Positions 42,113 through 51,853 are shown, numbered from the stretch's first letter. The stretch: 64,000 bases of DNA from Paucimonas sp. (GCA_031253995.1 JAIRVG010000022.1:1-64000), one strand, 5' to 3'. Numbers and translations are program-made. Notes: generated from the sequence alone by a model not told the origin.

Positions 42113-44488
42113 ATGAGCGCCCTTCCCTTCCTTCCAGCGGCCCAGCGCCTGCGCCGCAGCATCGCCGCCGCCGCCCTCGGGCTCGCCATCGTCCTGCCCG
42201 CGCAGGCCGAGCCCGTGCCGGTCGACATCCCGGCCAAGGCCCTGTCTTCGGCGCTGGCCGACCTCGGCAACCAGACCGCCTTGCAGATCATCTACAGCCA
42301 GGACACCGTCTCCGGCCTGCGCAGCCACGGGGTCAGCGGCCAGATGGAACCGGAACAGGCGCTGCGCCAGTTGCTCCAGGGCACCGGCATCGCCTACCAG
42401 CTCGACGGCAACCATGTGACCCTGCAGGGCAAGCGCGACGACGACGCGGCGATCGCCCTGCCCAGCACCAACATCGCCGGCCAGGCCTACAGCTCGGTCA
42501 GCGCCGACGACGGCTACGTGGCCAAGCGCGCCTCGGCCGGCTCCAAGACCGACACGCCGATTATCGAGACGCCTTACTCGGTGTCGGTGGTGACCCGCGA
42601 GCAGATCAAGGCCCAGCAGGCCAAGACCATAGCCCAGGTCCTGCGCTACACCCCGGGCATCAACACCGAGCTGGCCGGCCCGCAGTTCGTCACCGACCAG
42701 CTGACCATCCGCGGCTTCCAGCAAGGCACCGGCCGCATGCTGCGCGATGGCACCCGCACCTTCCTGCCGGAGTTCCTCGGCTGGGACGCCCCCGAACCCT
42801 ACGGCCTGGAACGGGTCGAGGTGCTCCGTGGCGCCAGCTCGGTGCTGTACGGCGCGTCCGACCCCGGCGGCCAGATCAACCTGGTGAGCAAGCGTCCGAC
42901 CACCGAGCCGCTGCACGAGATCCAGTTGCAGGCAGGCAACGACGACTACCGCCAGGGCGCCTTCGACCTGGGCGATGCCCTCGATGAAGAAGGTCGCTGG
43001 AGCTATCGCCTGACTGGTCTGTTCCGCGAGGCCGACGCCCAGACCGAGCACATCACCAATCGCCGCGAATTCGTCGCCCCGGCGATCAGCTTCCGCCCCG
43101 ACGCCGACACCGAGCTGACGGTGCTCGCCGAGTACCAGCGCCAGACCGGCAACTTCGCCAACCCGCTGCCGGCCCAGGGCACGGTGTTCCATGACCCGCG
43201 CGGCCGGCTCGACCGCGACGTCAACGTCGGCGACAGCGCCTACGACTACATGACCAACGAAAAGACCTCCCTGGGTTACGTCTTCGAACGCCACCTCGAC
43301 GAGGTCTGGACCCTGCGCCAGAACGTGCGCTACAGCGACTACCGCCAGTCCAGTTCGGAGATCGCCCTGTTCGGTCCGGTGGGCGACCTGTACTCGCGCT
43401 ACAACCAGCAGCGCGAGGGCGACGGCCGCCTCTTCACCCTCGACACCCAGGCCCAGGCCAACTTCGCCACCGGTGCGCTGGAGCACACCCTGCTGGCGGG
43501 CGTCGACTACAACAATGGCAAGTTCGACCAGAAGCAGTCGTTGAACTTCATCCTGGAAACCTTCGATGCCCACAACCCCGTGTACGGGCAGCCGTTGACC
43601 CTGGTGCCCGTCAGCGCCCTGGACTACGAACAGAAGCTGACCCAGACCGGCGTCTACCTGCAGGACCAGTTCAAGTTCGACAAGTGGGTGTTGCTGCTCG
43701 GCGGCCGCTATGACTGGGCCAGTAACCAGCGCGATGACCTGGAGCCACAGACGCAGAAGGACGAGAAATTCAGCGGCCGCGCCGGCATCGTCTACCTGTT
43801 CGACAACGGCCTGGCACCCTACGCCAGCTACAGCGAATCCTTCCTGCCGGTAATGGGCGTGACGGCCAGCAAGTCGCAGCTGAAGCCAGAGATCGGCAAG
43901 CAGTACGAGATCGGCCTGAAGTACGAGCCGCCGGGCGCCAACAGCCTGTACACCCTGGCCGTGTTCGACCTGACCCGGCAGAACGCCACCGAGTACGTCA
44001 GCGGCTTGCCTCGCCAGGACGGCGAGGTGCGTTCGCGGGGTGTCGAGCTGGAAGCGAAAACCGAGATCACCACCGGCCTCAACCTGATCGGCAGCTACAC
44101 CTGGAACGACGTGGAAGTGACCCAGTCCGACCTCGGCACCAAGGGCAACACCCCAATCCGGGCGCCCGAGCACATGGCGTCCGCCTGGGCCGACTACCGG
44201 ATCCAGGGCGGCCCGCTCGAAGGCCTGCGCCTGGGCGCTGGTGCGCGGTATGTCGACAGCACGTACGGCGATGAGGACAACAGCTTCAAGGTCGACAGCT
44301 ATGTGGTGGTGGATGCCCTGGTGGCGTATGAACTGGGCAAGCTGGATGCCTCGCTGGACGGCGTGGAACTGGCGCTGAACGCGACCAACCTGCTGGATGA
44401 GAAGTACGTGGCGGGTTGCTTCAACGCGGTGGGTTGCCAGTATGGGCAGCAGCGCACGGTGTACGGGAGCGTGACCTACAACTGGTAA
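42113..44488 (+). CDS. TonB-dependent siderophore receptor with signalling domain
   Basis: 791 aa. Signal peptide (about 1-32, ending LPAQAEP), short N-terminal signalling domain (VPVDIPAKALSSALADLGNQTALQIIYS), plug (IIETPYSVSVVTREQIKAQQA, VEVLRGASSVLYGASDPGGQINLVSKRP) and barrel ending CFNAVGCQYGQQRTVYGSVTYNW. The paired cysteines and final aromatic Trp are typical of the FhuA/FoxA/FiuA group of hydroxamate-siderophore receptors. Third in the divergent fecI/fecR set. Substrate inferred only at group level. Confidence 0.93.
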   Translation: MSALPFLPAAQRLRRSIAAAALGLAIVLPAQAEPVPVDIPAKALSSALADLGNQTALQIIYSQDTVSGLRSHGVSGQMEPEQALRQLLQGTGIAYQLDGNHVTLQGKRDDDAAIALPSTNIAGQAYSSVSADDGYVAKRASAGSKTDTPIIETPYSVSVVTREQIKAQQAKTIAQVLRYTPGINTELAGPQFVTDQLTIRGFQQGTGRMLRDGTRTFLPEFLGWDAPEPYGLERVEVLRGASSVLYGASDPGGQINLVSKRPTTEPLHEIQLQAGNDDYRQGAFDLGDALDEEGRWSYRLTGLFREADAQTEHITNRREFVAPAISFRPDADTELTVLAEYQRQTGNFANPLPAQGTVFHDPRGRLDRDVNVGDSAYDYMTNEKTSLGYVFERHLDEVWTLRQNVRYSDYRQSSSEIALFGPVGDLYSRYNQQREGDGRLFTLDTQAQANFATGALEHTLLAGVDYNNGKFDQKQSLNFILETFDAHNPVYGQPLTLVPVSALDYEQKLTQTGVYLQDQFKFDKWVLLLGGRYDWASNQRDDLEPQTQKDEKFSGRAGIVYLFDNGLAPYASYSESFLPVMGVTASKSQLKPEIGKQYEIGLKYEPPGANSLYTLAVFDLTRQNATEYVSGLPRQDGEVRSRGVELEAKTEITTGLNLIGSYTWNDVEVTQSDLGTKGNTPIRAPEHMASAWADYRIQGGPLEGLRLGAGARYVDSTYGDEDNSFKVDSYVVVDALVAYELGKLDASLDGVELALNATNLLDEKYVAGCFNAVGCQYGQQRTVYGSVTYNW

Positions 44489-44503
44489 CTCCGTATACGC
44501 GGA

Positions 44504-44533
44504 CCGTAGGAGCTGGCTTGCCTGCTCCTACGG
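44504..44533. repeat. REP hairpin (TAGGAGCTGGCTTGCCTGC class)
   Basis: CCGTAGGAGC and GCTCCTACGG form a perfect 10-bp stem with a 10-nt loop TGGCTTGCCT, the second REP class of the window. It lies just after the receptor gene and may also end its transcript or protect its 3' end. Confidence 0.8.
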
Positions 44534-44702
44534 ATTGTCCCCCCTCCTCAATACGACCCCCACCATCCTGAACGAGACATGCACCTTGCCGACCGGCAGG
44601 CGTGCATTCCATCGTGCGCAAAACCTACAAGATCCCAGCCCCCCGCAACCTTCATCCACTGCCCATCCTTTGTCAGAAGAACAATCCAGGAGAGCACCGG
44701 TC

Positions 44703-46046
44703 ATGAGTGAAACGATCACTGTATCGCCCGCCACCTTGCGCAAAGTGACCGCGGCTGCAGCCGTGGGCAACTTCGTCGAATGGTTCGACTTCGCCGTCTA
44801 CGGCTTCCTCGCCACCATCATCGCCAAGCAGTTCTTCGCCAGCGACGACCCCAACGCCGCCCTGCTGCAGACCTTCGCCGTGTTCGCCGTGGCCTTCGCC
44901 CTGCGGCCACTGGGCGGGATCGTGTTCGGGGCAATGGGGGACCGGCTGGGGCGCAAGCGCGTACTGTCGATCACCGTGCTGATGATGGCCGGCGCCACCA
45001 CCGTGATCGGCCTGCTGCCGACCTACGCCAGCATCGGCCTGATGGCCCCGGTGCTGCTCACCCTTACCCGCTGCGTCCAGGGTTTCTCTGCGGGTGGCGA
45101 GTACGCCGGAGCGTGCGCCTACGTCATGGAACACGCGCCCGATCATCGCCGGGGCTGGTACGGCAGCTTCCTGCCGGTGTCGACCTTCTCGGCCTTCGCC
45201 AGCGCCGCCGTGATCGCCTACCTGCTCGACGCCAGCCTGTCGCCCGAGGCCATGGCCCAGTGGGGCTGGCGCGTACCCTTCCTGGTGGCGGCACCGCTCG
45301 GCGTGATCGGCCTGTACCTGCGCTGGCGCATGGAAGAGACCCCGGCCTTCCGCCAGGCCATGGCCGAGCAGAAGGAAAGCGAGCATTCGCCGCTGCGCGA
45401 GACCCTGACCCAGCAGAAAGGCGCAATGCTGCGCCTGGGCGCGTTCATCTCGCTGACGGCGCTGTCGTTCTACATGTTCACCACCTACTTCGCCACCTAC
45501 CTGCAAGTGGTCGGCCACCTGAGCCGGGCGCAGGCGCTGATGGTCTCGACCATCGCCCTGCTGTTCGCCGCCGGTGCCTGCCCGGCCGCCGGGGCGTTCA
45601 CCGATCGCTTCGGCCGCCGGCGGACCATCGGCGTGACCTGCCTGTGGGTGATCCTCATGGTCTTCCCGGCGTACTGGCTGGCCAGCTCCGGCAGCGTGCC
45701 GGCGGCGGTGTGCGGGGTGATCCTGCTGGCGGTGGGCGCGGTGATGTCCGGGGTAGTCACCGCCGCCTTGCTCTCGGAGGTATTCCCGACCCGCACCCGC
45801 TATACCGCCTCGGCGATGACCTACAACGTCGCCTACACCCTGTTCGGCGGCACCGCGCCACTGATGGCGACCTGGTTGATCGGGCTCAGCGGCAGCAGCC
45901 TGGCGCCGGCGTTCTACCTGGTGGTGATCGCGCTGGTGGCGCTGGTGGGTGGCCTGGCGTTGCCGGAGACTTCGCGGATTTCGTTGCATGACGAACCGGG
46001 CGGCGCCAGGGCCGACCTGTTGCGGGGTACCGGCGATACGGCCTGA
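44703..46046 (+). CDS. MFS transporter, metabolite:H+ symporter (MHS) family
   Basis: A 447-aa, 12-segment transporter like ProP/ShiA/KgtP. The N-terminus AAAVGNFVEWFDFAVYGFLA is the MHS signature. GDRLGRKRVLS is the MFS loop 2-3 motif, and CVQGFSAGGEYAGA is also highly typical. AGGAGA precedes the ATG; the open frame extends upstream but looks non-coding. It would import an organic acid or osmolyte (substrate unknown). No regulator adjoins. It converges with a receptor gene over a terminator-like hairpin. Confidence 0.9.
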   Translation: MSETITVSPATLRKVTAAAAVGNFVEWFDFAVYGFLATIIAKQFFASDDPNAALLQTFAVFAVAFALRPLGGIVFGAMGDRLGRKRVLSITVLMMAGATTVIGLLPTYASIGLMAPVLLTLTRCVQGFSAGGEYAGACAYVMEHAPDHRRGWYGSFLPVSTFSAFASAAVIAYLLDASLSPEAMAQWGWRVPFLVAAPLGVIGLYLRWRMEETPAFRQAMAEQKESEHSPLRETLTQQKGAMLRLGAFISLTALSFYMFTTYFATYLQVVGHLSRAQALMVSTIALLFAAGACPAAGAFTDRFGRRRTIGVTCLWVILMVFPAYWLASSGSVPAAVCGVILLAVGAVMSGVVTAALLSEVFPTRTRYTASAMTYNVAYTLFGGTAPLMATWLIGLSGSSLAPAFYLVVIALVALVGGLALPETSRISLHDEPGGARADLLRGTGDTA

Positions 46047-46075
46047 GCGACGCCTGAGAGCGCCCCAAGGTCATG

Positions 46076-46107
46076 ACAAGGCTGCTCGGCACCCGGGGCA
46101 GCCTTGT
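46076..46107. terminator. Bidirectional terminator-like hairpin
   Basis: ACAAGGCTGC and GCAGCCTTGT form a perfect 10-bp stem with a 12-nt loop between two convergent stop codons. No strong T-tract is present on either side, so termination efficiency is uncertain. Confidence 0.55.
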
Positions 46108-46112
46108 CCGCG

Positions 46113-48566
46113 TCACCAGTCGTAAGTCAGGTTGGCAGTAACAGTCCGCCCCTGACCGTAAGTGCACTCCCACACGCCAGAACAGCGGCTGACATAACGC
46201 TTGTCGCCGATGTTCTCCACATTGGCCTGTAGCCGTACGCCCCGGATCGCCAGCGGCGACCGCTCCAGGTCATAGGAAACCATGCCGTCGTAGACGCTGT
46301 AGGACGGCACATCGAACGCGCGATACGACGTGCTGGTCCCCGGGCTGCTGCGCACGTAGCGGACACCCGCACCGAAACCGAGACCGCGCAGCATGCTGTC
46401 GTCCGGCAACTGGTAGTCCAGCCAGGTGGAGGCAGTCAGCGGCGAGATGCCGATCGGGTGCCGGCCTTCCATCCCATCGTTGTCCTTGGTGTATTCAGCG
46501 TCGACGCGGGAGACCGAGGCAATCAGGTTGAGATTGCTGGCCAGTGCGAACTTGCCCTCAAGCTCGACACCGGTAGAACGCAACTCGCCGGACTGGGTGC
46601 TGAACCCAGGATTGGCCAGGTCGCTGGTCAAGACGTTCTTGCGATCGACCTGATACACCGACAGTTGCACGAAACTGTCCGAACCGGGTGGCTGGTACTT
46701 GATGCCGACCTCGTATTGCTTCCCGGTCGATGCGTCGAAGGTATTGCCGGAAACATCGGTCCCTGTGTTGGGCTGGAACGACTCGGAATAGCTGAAGTAA
46801 GGCGTCACGCCGCTGTCGAACAGATACCCGAAGCCCAGCCGGCCTGAGAATTTCTTGTCCTTGATACTGTTGTCGACCTTGTACAGCGGCTGGTTGTTCT
46901 CGGTGACCGCCCAGTCGTAGCGGCCGCCCAGGGTAAGGAACCAGCGCTCCCAGCGCATCTGGTCCTGCAGGTAGACACCGGTTTGGCGGATGGTGTTGTC
47001 CCAGGTATTGACGCTGGCCAGGCTGAAATCGATGGGTGCGCCATAGACCGGGTTGTACAGGTCGATTCCCGGCGGAGCGTATTGGTAGCGACCCAGGAAC
47101 TCGGAGTTGAAGTGATAGTAATCGACGCCCAGCAGGACGGTATGGTCCAGATCGCCGGTCTTGAACACAGCCTGGGCGGTATTGTCGATGCCGTAGACCT
47201 TGTTGGTCTGTGACCAGTCGATGGCATAGCGGCCGATGGCGCTCTGGTCGTTCAGCCCCGTGGTCGGACTGGTAATGAACTCGTAGCCGTGCAGCACCGA
47301 TACGAAGCGATCGTCGACATAGGCGTAGCGGGCATTCTGCCTGAGCGTCCAGACATCGTTCAGTTCGTGGGCGATCTCGTAGCCAACGGCGAACTGGTCG
47401 CGGTCGTAGGAGGCGTAGTTCGGCTCGCCGATGAAACGGCTGCGCGAGACATGGCCGTTGGGATTGGCCAGCACCGTGCCCCAAACCGGCAGCCCCTGTG
47501 GTTCCGGGGTGTCGTTGTCTTTCTGGAAGTGCCCGTACAGCCTCAGCATGGTGCGATCATCGATGTTCCAGGTCAGGCTGGGGGCAATGGTCATGCGCTT
47601 CTGGTCGGCGTAGTCGACTTCGGAATCGACGTCGTTGACCACCCCGGCAAGGCGATACAGGAACGCCCCCTGCTCGTCGAGCGGCCCCCCCAGGTCGAAC
47701 GCGCCGTACTTGCGGTCGTGGCTCCCACTGCCAACGGTGACTGAGTGCAAGGCTTCACTGGTCGAGCGCTTGGAGACCAGGTTGACGATTCCACCAGGCT
47801 GGTTCTGTCCATACAGGACCGAGGCCGGGCCCTTGAGGACCTCCACACGCTCCAGCAGATAGGGATCGATCTGCAGGGCGCCGCCGGTGCTACCCCCACC
47901 ATAGGGCAGGTGCAGGCCGTCAAGGTACACAGGCGTGGCATTGAAGCCGCGGGAGGTGGGTTCGTCGAACGCCTTCACCCGCGCAGTGAAACCATCGACC
48001 TGGATACCGGGGGTGTAGCGCAGGGCGTCGCTGACCGACATCGAGCCACGAGCCTTGATTTCGTCCTGGGTCACGATGTTGATGGTCTGCGGCGTCTCCA
48101 GAACCGAGGTGTCGGTCTTGGTCGCCGTCGCGGTACGCCTGGCGACGTAACCCTGGACTGGACCATAGGCGGACTCGCCCCGGGCATTGATGGTGCTCGG
48201 TGCCAACTCCGTGACCCCCGCGCCTTGGGGGAGCGGAGCCAGGCTGTAGCGGCCATCGCCCTCCTGGGCGGCACGCAGGCCGCTGCCGCTGAGCAACAGC
48301 AGCAAGGCCTCGTCGACCCCATAATGCCCCGCCAGCCCGGCGGACTGCCGGCCACGGGTCAGGTTGGTGTCGAAGGACAGCACGATGCCCGACTCCGCGG
48401 CGAAGCGGGTCAACACCTCGCCAAGGTCGCCGCGCGCCAGCCGGTAGTCCTGTTCCTGTGCCGCGACAGCGGTCCCCGCGCCACCTGCCAGGCACGCCAG
48501 CAAAACATACCCGCGCATCCGCGCAGCGCCTGCAGACCGCTTGTCAAAACCCCACGTCATACTCAT
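46113..48566 (-). CDS. TonB-dependent ferric-siderophore receptor (FhuA/FiuA-like) with signalling domain
   Basis: 817 aa. Signal peptide (about 17-36, YVLLACLAGGAGTAVAAQE), signalling domain (YRLARGDLGEVLTRFAAESGIVLSF), plug (VLETPQTINIVTQDEIKARGSM, VEVLKGPASVLYGQNQPGGIVNLVSKR) and barrel ending CSGVWECTYGQGRTVTANLTYDW with the cysteine pair of ferrichrome-type receptors. A second ATG two codons in is also usable. It follows fecI and fecR on the same strand, separated by about 90 bp with an AT-rich GAGAATATTTTTC motif (minus strand) likely to be part of its promoter. Confidence 0.93.
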   Translation of the reverse strand: MSMTWGFDKRSAGAARMRGYVLLACLAGGAGTAVAAQEQDYRLARGDLGEVLTRFAAESGIVLSFDTNLTRGRQSAGLAGHYGVDEALLLLLSGSGLRAAQEGDGRYSLAPLPQGAGVTELAPSTINARGESAYGPVQGYVARRTATATKTDTSVLETPQTINIVTQDEIKARGSMSVSDALRYTPGIQVDGFTARVKAFDEPTSRGFNATPVYLDGLHLPYGGGSTGGALQIDPYLLERVEVLKGPASVLYGQNQPGGIVNLVSKRSTSEALHSVTVGSGSHDRKYGAFDLGGPLDEQGAFLYRLAGVVNDVDSEVDYADQKRMTIAPSLTWNIDDRTMLRLYGHFQKDNDTPEPQGLPVWGTVLANPNGHVSRSRFIGEPNYASYDRDQFAVGYEIAHELNDVWTLRQNARYAYVDDRFVSVLHGYEFITSPTTGLNDQSAIGRYAIDWSQTNKVYGIDNTAQAVFKTGDLDHTVLLGVDYYHFNSEFLGRYQYAPPGIDLYNPVYGAPIDFSLASVNTWDNTIRQTGVYLQDQMRWERWFLTLGGRYDWAVTENNQPLYKVDNSIKDKKFSGRLGFGYLFDSGVTPYFSYSESFQPNTGTDVSGNTFDASTGKQYEVGIKYQPPGSDSFVQLSVYQVDRKNVLTSDLANPGFSTQSGELRSTGVELEGKFALASNLNLIASVSRVDAEYTKDNDGMEGRHPIGISPLTASTWLDYQLPDDSMLRGLGFGAGVRYVRSSPGTSTSYRAFDVPSYSVYDGMVSYDLERSPLAIRGVRLQANVENIGDKRYVSRCSGVWECTYGQGRTVTANLTYDW

Positions 48567-48656
48567 CGCTCTCTTCAGGATTGGCCAGCCATCGCTGGGT
48601 TCACCTGTGAGTCGGATGAGCGATCGCGATGTGTTCAGCGCGGCTGAAAAATATTC

Positions 48657-49610
48657 TCAGGCTGCGCTGACCGTGACCCAGTAGCGGGTGACGCGCTCGA
48701 CCCGCACCGGTAGCGAGGTCGCCAAGGCGCGGAGGATCTGCTCGCTGTCGTCGAGGCGGAAGGTGCCGCTGATGCGCAACCCGGCCACTGCCGGCGCGCA
48801 GCGCAGCACACCGGGGCGGTAGCGGGACAGCTCGTCGAGGAGCAGGTCCAGGCGCTGGTCGTTGGCAATCATCAGGCCCTGGGTCCAGGCCCCCGCGCCC
48901 GTGGGCAGAAGGTCCAGTGAAGCCAGCCCGTCGCTGTCGAACTCGCAGCGCTGCCCCTGCCCCACGATCCGGCTTTCGCCACCAGGCAGGCTCACCCGCA
49001 CCTGCTGGCTGAAGACGTCGAGCCGGGTGCGGTTGTCGAGCAGGCGCACGGCGAAGCGGCCCGGCCCGGCGTCGATGCGGCCATGGGCCGTGTCCACGCG
49101 ACAGGCCTGCTGCTCGGGCACGTTGACCATCACCTCGCCCGCTTCCAGACGCAGGCAAGGCAGGGGGGCGGTTTCATCGAGATTGAGTGCCGACGCCGTG
49201 TCGAGGGTGAGCCGGATACCGTTGCCCAGGGTGATCGAGCGTCGCTCGCCGACGCCACTGCGATAGTCCGCCAGCCATGGCGAATGCCGCGTCTCGCGGT
49301 AGCCTCCCCAGCCCAGCAGCGCACCGCCGAACAGCAGGCCGCAACCGCGGATCACGCTGCGGCGGGAGGCCTTGCGACTTGCCTCGGCACGCGACAGTAC
49401 CTGGTGTGCCGGTATCCCCGGGGCACCCGCCACCTGCGCCTGCAAGCGCTCGGCCTGCTGCCAGGCCCAGGCATTGTGCGGCGCCGCGTCGAGCCAGCCT
49501 TGCCAGGCGCGGTAGTCCTCGGGCCGGGCATCACCGCCGTTGAGCTGGCTGTACCAGTGCGCGGCCTGGCGGATGGCGGCCAGTTGATCGACCGTCAGCG
49601 TCGCCCTCAC
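48657..49610 (-). CDS. FecR-family anti-sigma factor
   Basis: 317 aa from a GTG that overlaps the sigma-factor stop (GTGA); an ATG 30 bp upstream inside the sigma gene is the alternative. Domains: sigma-binding N-terminus (QLAAIRQAAHWYSQLNGGDARPEDYRAWQGWLDAAPHNAWAW), membrane segment (about 87-106, preceded by KASRRS), then the FecR domain (ERRSITLGNGIRLTLDTASALNL) and signalling C-terminus. The RRSVIRG stretch before the helix looks twin-arginine-like, as noted in other FecR proteins. Partner of the sigma factor upstream and the receptor downstream. Confidence 0.88.
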   Translation of the reverse strand: MRATLTVDQLAAIRQAAHWYSQLNGGDARPEDYRAWQGWLDAAPHNAWAWQQAERLQAQVAGAPGIPAHQVLSRAEASRKASRRSVIRGCGLLFGGALLGWGGYRETRHSPWLADYRSGVGERRSITLGNGIRLTLDTASALNLDETAPLPCLRLEAGEVMVNVPEQQACRVDTAHGRIDAGPGRFAVRLLDNRTRLDVFSQQVRVSLPGGESRIVGQGQRCEFDSDGLASLDLLPTGAGAWTQGLMIANDQRLDLLLDELSRYRPGVLRCAPAVAGLRISGTFRLDDSEQILRALATSLPVRVERVTRYWVTVSAA

Positions 49611-50134
49611 TGGCCATGGCTCAGGTTGTAGAGCATGCAATGCTCGGCCGCCCTGGCGACGTAGCGACGCACGGTCATCTCGGAGATGTCGAGTTCGACA
49701 GCGATGGCCTTGTACGACATGCCGTCCAGCTGTGACAGCAGGAACGCCCGGCGCACCTGCTCGCCGAGGGCGGCGAGCATGGCATCGAGCTCGTAGAGGG
49801 TTTCCAGCAGCACCAGGCGCTGCTCGGGCGACAGTTCCAAGGCTTCCGGCTGCTCAGCCAGGGTCTGCTGCCAGGCCCGCTCCAGGCGCAGGCGGCGCAT
49901 ATGGTCGATCATCATCCGCCGGGCGATGGTCGCCAGGTATCCCTTGGGCTCGCGCACCGCTTCGAGCTTGGCCGCAGCGTCGGCGGCGGTCATGACCCGG
50001 ATGAATACGTCCTGCACCAGGTCGGCGGCCAGGTGTTGGCAGTTGACCCGCGGCCGCAGCCAGCCGTGCAGCCATTTGCTCTGGGACACGTACAGGCGAC
50101 TGACCTGGGCGTGGAGGGAATCGGGGGATGGCAT
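49607..50134 (-). CDS. FecI-family ECF sigma factor
   Basis: 175 aa. Region 2 (ADLVQDVFIRVMTAADA, RRMMIDHMRRLRLERAW) and region 4 (LGEQVRRAFLLSQLDGMSYKAIAVELDISEMTVRRYVARA) are canonical. The ATG before PSPDSLHAQVSRLY fits family starts. Followed by fecR with a 4-bp overlap and then the receptor, the classical order. A Fur-like box lies upstream. Confidence 0.9.
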   Translation of the reverse strand: MPSPDSLHAQVSRLYVSQSKWLHGWLRPRVNCQHLAADLVQDVFIRVMTAADAAAKLEAVREPKGYLATIARRMMIDHMRRLRLERAWQQTLAEQPEALELSPEQRLVLLETLYELDAMLAALGEQVRRAFLLSQLDGMSYKAIAVELDISEMTVRRYVARAAEHCMLYNLSHGQ

Positions 50135-50152
50135 GCCGGACCGCCTTGTCGC

Positions 50153-50172
50153 GCAAATGGGAATTGTTCGCA
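50153..50172. promoter_or_regulatory. Candidate Fur box upstream of fecI
   Basis: GCAAATGGGAATTGTTCGCA, strongly resembling Pseudomonas Fur sites of the GCAAATGAGAATTGTT type. It lies about 20-40 bp before the sigma-factor start, so repression by Fur-iron is expected. Confidence 0.65.
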
Positions 50173-50225
50173 ATTTTATGCAAAACATTTCAGATCTGCC
50201 AAGGGCGAGATTGCTTCCACTCAGC

Positions 50226-50666
50226 TCATTCAGGAATACCGGTCACCTTGTGCAACGCACGCATCGCGCACGGTGGCCGCGCACCTTCCGGTTCGATCTG
50301 CTCGCACTGCTTCAACAGCGGATGGACATCGGCGAACTTCAGGCTGGCCAGTCGCGCAGCGTGCTGCTGCGACACGAAGCAATGCTCGAAGCGGTAGGCG
50401 GCATACACCTCGGGACGCAAGGGCGGGAAATCGTAGACCTCATCGACGATCGCCTTGAATACCTCAGGCATCTGCACGTCGGACACGGGCGGTGCGTAGG
50501 TGAGCAGATCGCGCTTGGTCACCCCCGCTTCCCGGGCCCCAAGGGCTTGCTTGGCCAGGCTGATGGAGGCTTGCATGCCCTGGGGAAGCGGACAGTCGGA
50601 AGCGGCGAATATCGGTGCCGACGCCAGGGTGCCCAGCAGGGCGAGTACTGCAACCATCCTTGTCAT
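50226..50666 (-). CDS. Exported protein of unknown function
   Basis: 146 aa with a clear signal peptide (VAVLALLGTLASAPIFAAS) and four cysteines after it (near 25, 97, 122 and 133) that could form two disulfides. No family recognised. AAGGAA precedes the ATG; a second ATG three codons in is possible. It lies downstream of a quinone-oxidoreductase-like gene on the same strand, 92 bp apart, and its end faces the upstream region of the sigma-factor gene. Confidence 0.75.
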   Translation of the reverse strand: MTRMVAVLALLGTLASAPIFAASDCPLPQGMQASISLAKQALGAREAGVTKRDLLTYAPPVSDVQMPEVFKAIVDEVYDFPPLRPEVYAAYRFEHCFVSQQHAARLASLKFADVHPLLKQCEQIEPEGARPPCAMRALHKVTGIPE

Positions 50667-50758
50667 AAGGTTCCTTCCTGGTCTTTGGAGAATGCGGCCT
50701 TCGACTGGAAAGGCCAGCCGAGGTTCCCTGGTCGAGGGCCGCTACCTTGCCATCGGGG

Positions 50759-51748
50759 TTATACGGTGACCACTACCTTGCCGATCTGCTGGTTGGCCTC
50801 CAGGAATCGATGGGCATCACGGATATGGTCGAGGGTGAAGGTCTTGGCGATGATCGGTCGCAATGCGCCAGACGCCAGCCCGTCCAGAATGAAGCTCCGG
50901 GCACGCCCGAGCGCTTCGTGGTCGGCGACGATTTCCGAATAGAGATAGCCCTTGAGCGTCAGGCTCCTGCCCAGCACGGTGAACAACGGGAACGGCGTCG
51001 GCTCAGGACTCAATGCGCCGTATTCGAGCAGGATCCCGCCCCGGGCCATGCTCTGCGTCAGCGCCTCGAAGGCCGGACCGCCCACCGGATCGAACACGAC
51101 CCGGGCGCCCTTTCCGTCCGTCAGCGCCATTACCCGCTCGACGATATCCTCCTCATCGCTGACGATCACATGAGCCGCGCCGGCCTCCAGCAGTGCCTGG
51201 GCCTTGGACCGGGTACGGGTGATCGCCACCGGCACGGCACCCACCATCCGCGCGATCTGGAACGCGGCCAGACCGACACTGCTGGAAGCTGCGGTGACCA
51301 GCACGACATCCCCCCGTTGCAGCTTCGCCTGTTCTATCAAGGCACCCCAGGCGGTGACGTACTGCATCCACGACGCCGCCGCCTCTTCGTATGGCTGGTT
51401 GTCCGGGCTCTTCACCACAAGGTGCGCCGGGACATTGACCACTTCGCCATAAGTACCCCAGCGGGCGATATCCAGCGGCGGGATCAGCGCCACGGCGTCG
51501 CCGACCTGCACTCCGCTGACCGCGCTGCCGATGGCGTTGACCACCCCCGCCGCCTCGTAGCCAAGGCGACTGGGGAACTGCGCCTCCTGCAGATAGGCGT
51601 GGTTGCGGAACATCACCTCGGCGCGGTTCAGGCCGATGGCCTTGACCGCGATCTGTACCTCGTCCGCCGCAGGCGCCGGAACGTCCAGCTCTTCCAGCTG
51701 AAGAACATCGGCGTCGCCGTATGCGTGGATCCTGACAATGCGTGCCAT
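50759..51748 (-). CDS. Zinc-less alcohol dehydrogenase/quinone oxidoreductase family protein
   Basis: A 329-aa medium-chain dehydrogenase of the quinone-oxidoreductase (crotonase-free) type: LNRAEVMFRNHAYL, PSRLGYEAAGVV, cofactor loop VLVTAASSSVGLAAFQIAR and FDPVGGPAFEAL. The structural-zinc cysteines are absent. NADPH-dependent reduction of quinones or enones is likely. Divergent from a LysR gene with 105 bp between, which probably regulates it. Confidence 0.9.
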   Translation of the reverse strand: MARIVRIHAYGDADVLQLEELDVPAPAADEVQIAVKAIGLNRAEVMFRNHAYLQEAQFPSRLGYEAAGVVNAIGSAVSGVQVGDAVALIPPLDIARWGTYGEVVNVPAHLVVKSPDNQPYEEAAASWMQYVTAWGALIEQAKLQRGDVVLVTAASSSVGLAAFQIARMVGAVPVAITRTRSKAQALLEAGAAHVIVSDEEDIVERVMALTDGKGARVVFDPVGGPAFEALTQSMARGGILLEYGALSPEPTPFPLFTVLGRSLTLKGYLYSEIVADHEALGRARSFILDGLASGALRPIIAKTFTLDHIRDAHRFLEANQQIGKVVVTV

Positions 51749-51853
51749 GGGAAACCCTCTTTCTCTCGATAGGACTGAAGCCGCAAATCTAGGCGTTGGC
51801 GAGCAGGCGATAAAGGCCTAGTCTGGCGGCAGACTGGAAACAGAGAGTTTGTA

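Noticed and set aside
42077..44173. 698-aa open frame antisense to a TonB receptor
   Set aside because: A shadow with Val/Gly/Gln-rich sequence and no motifs; the sense-strand receptor is complete.
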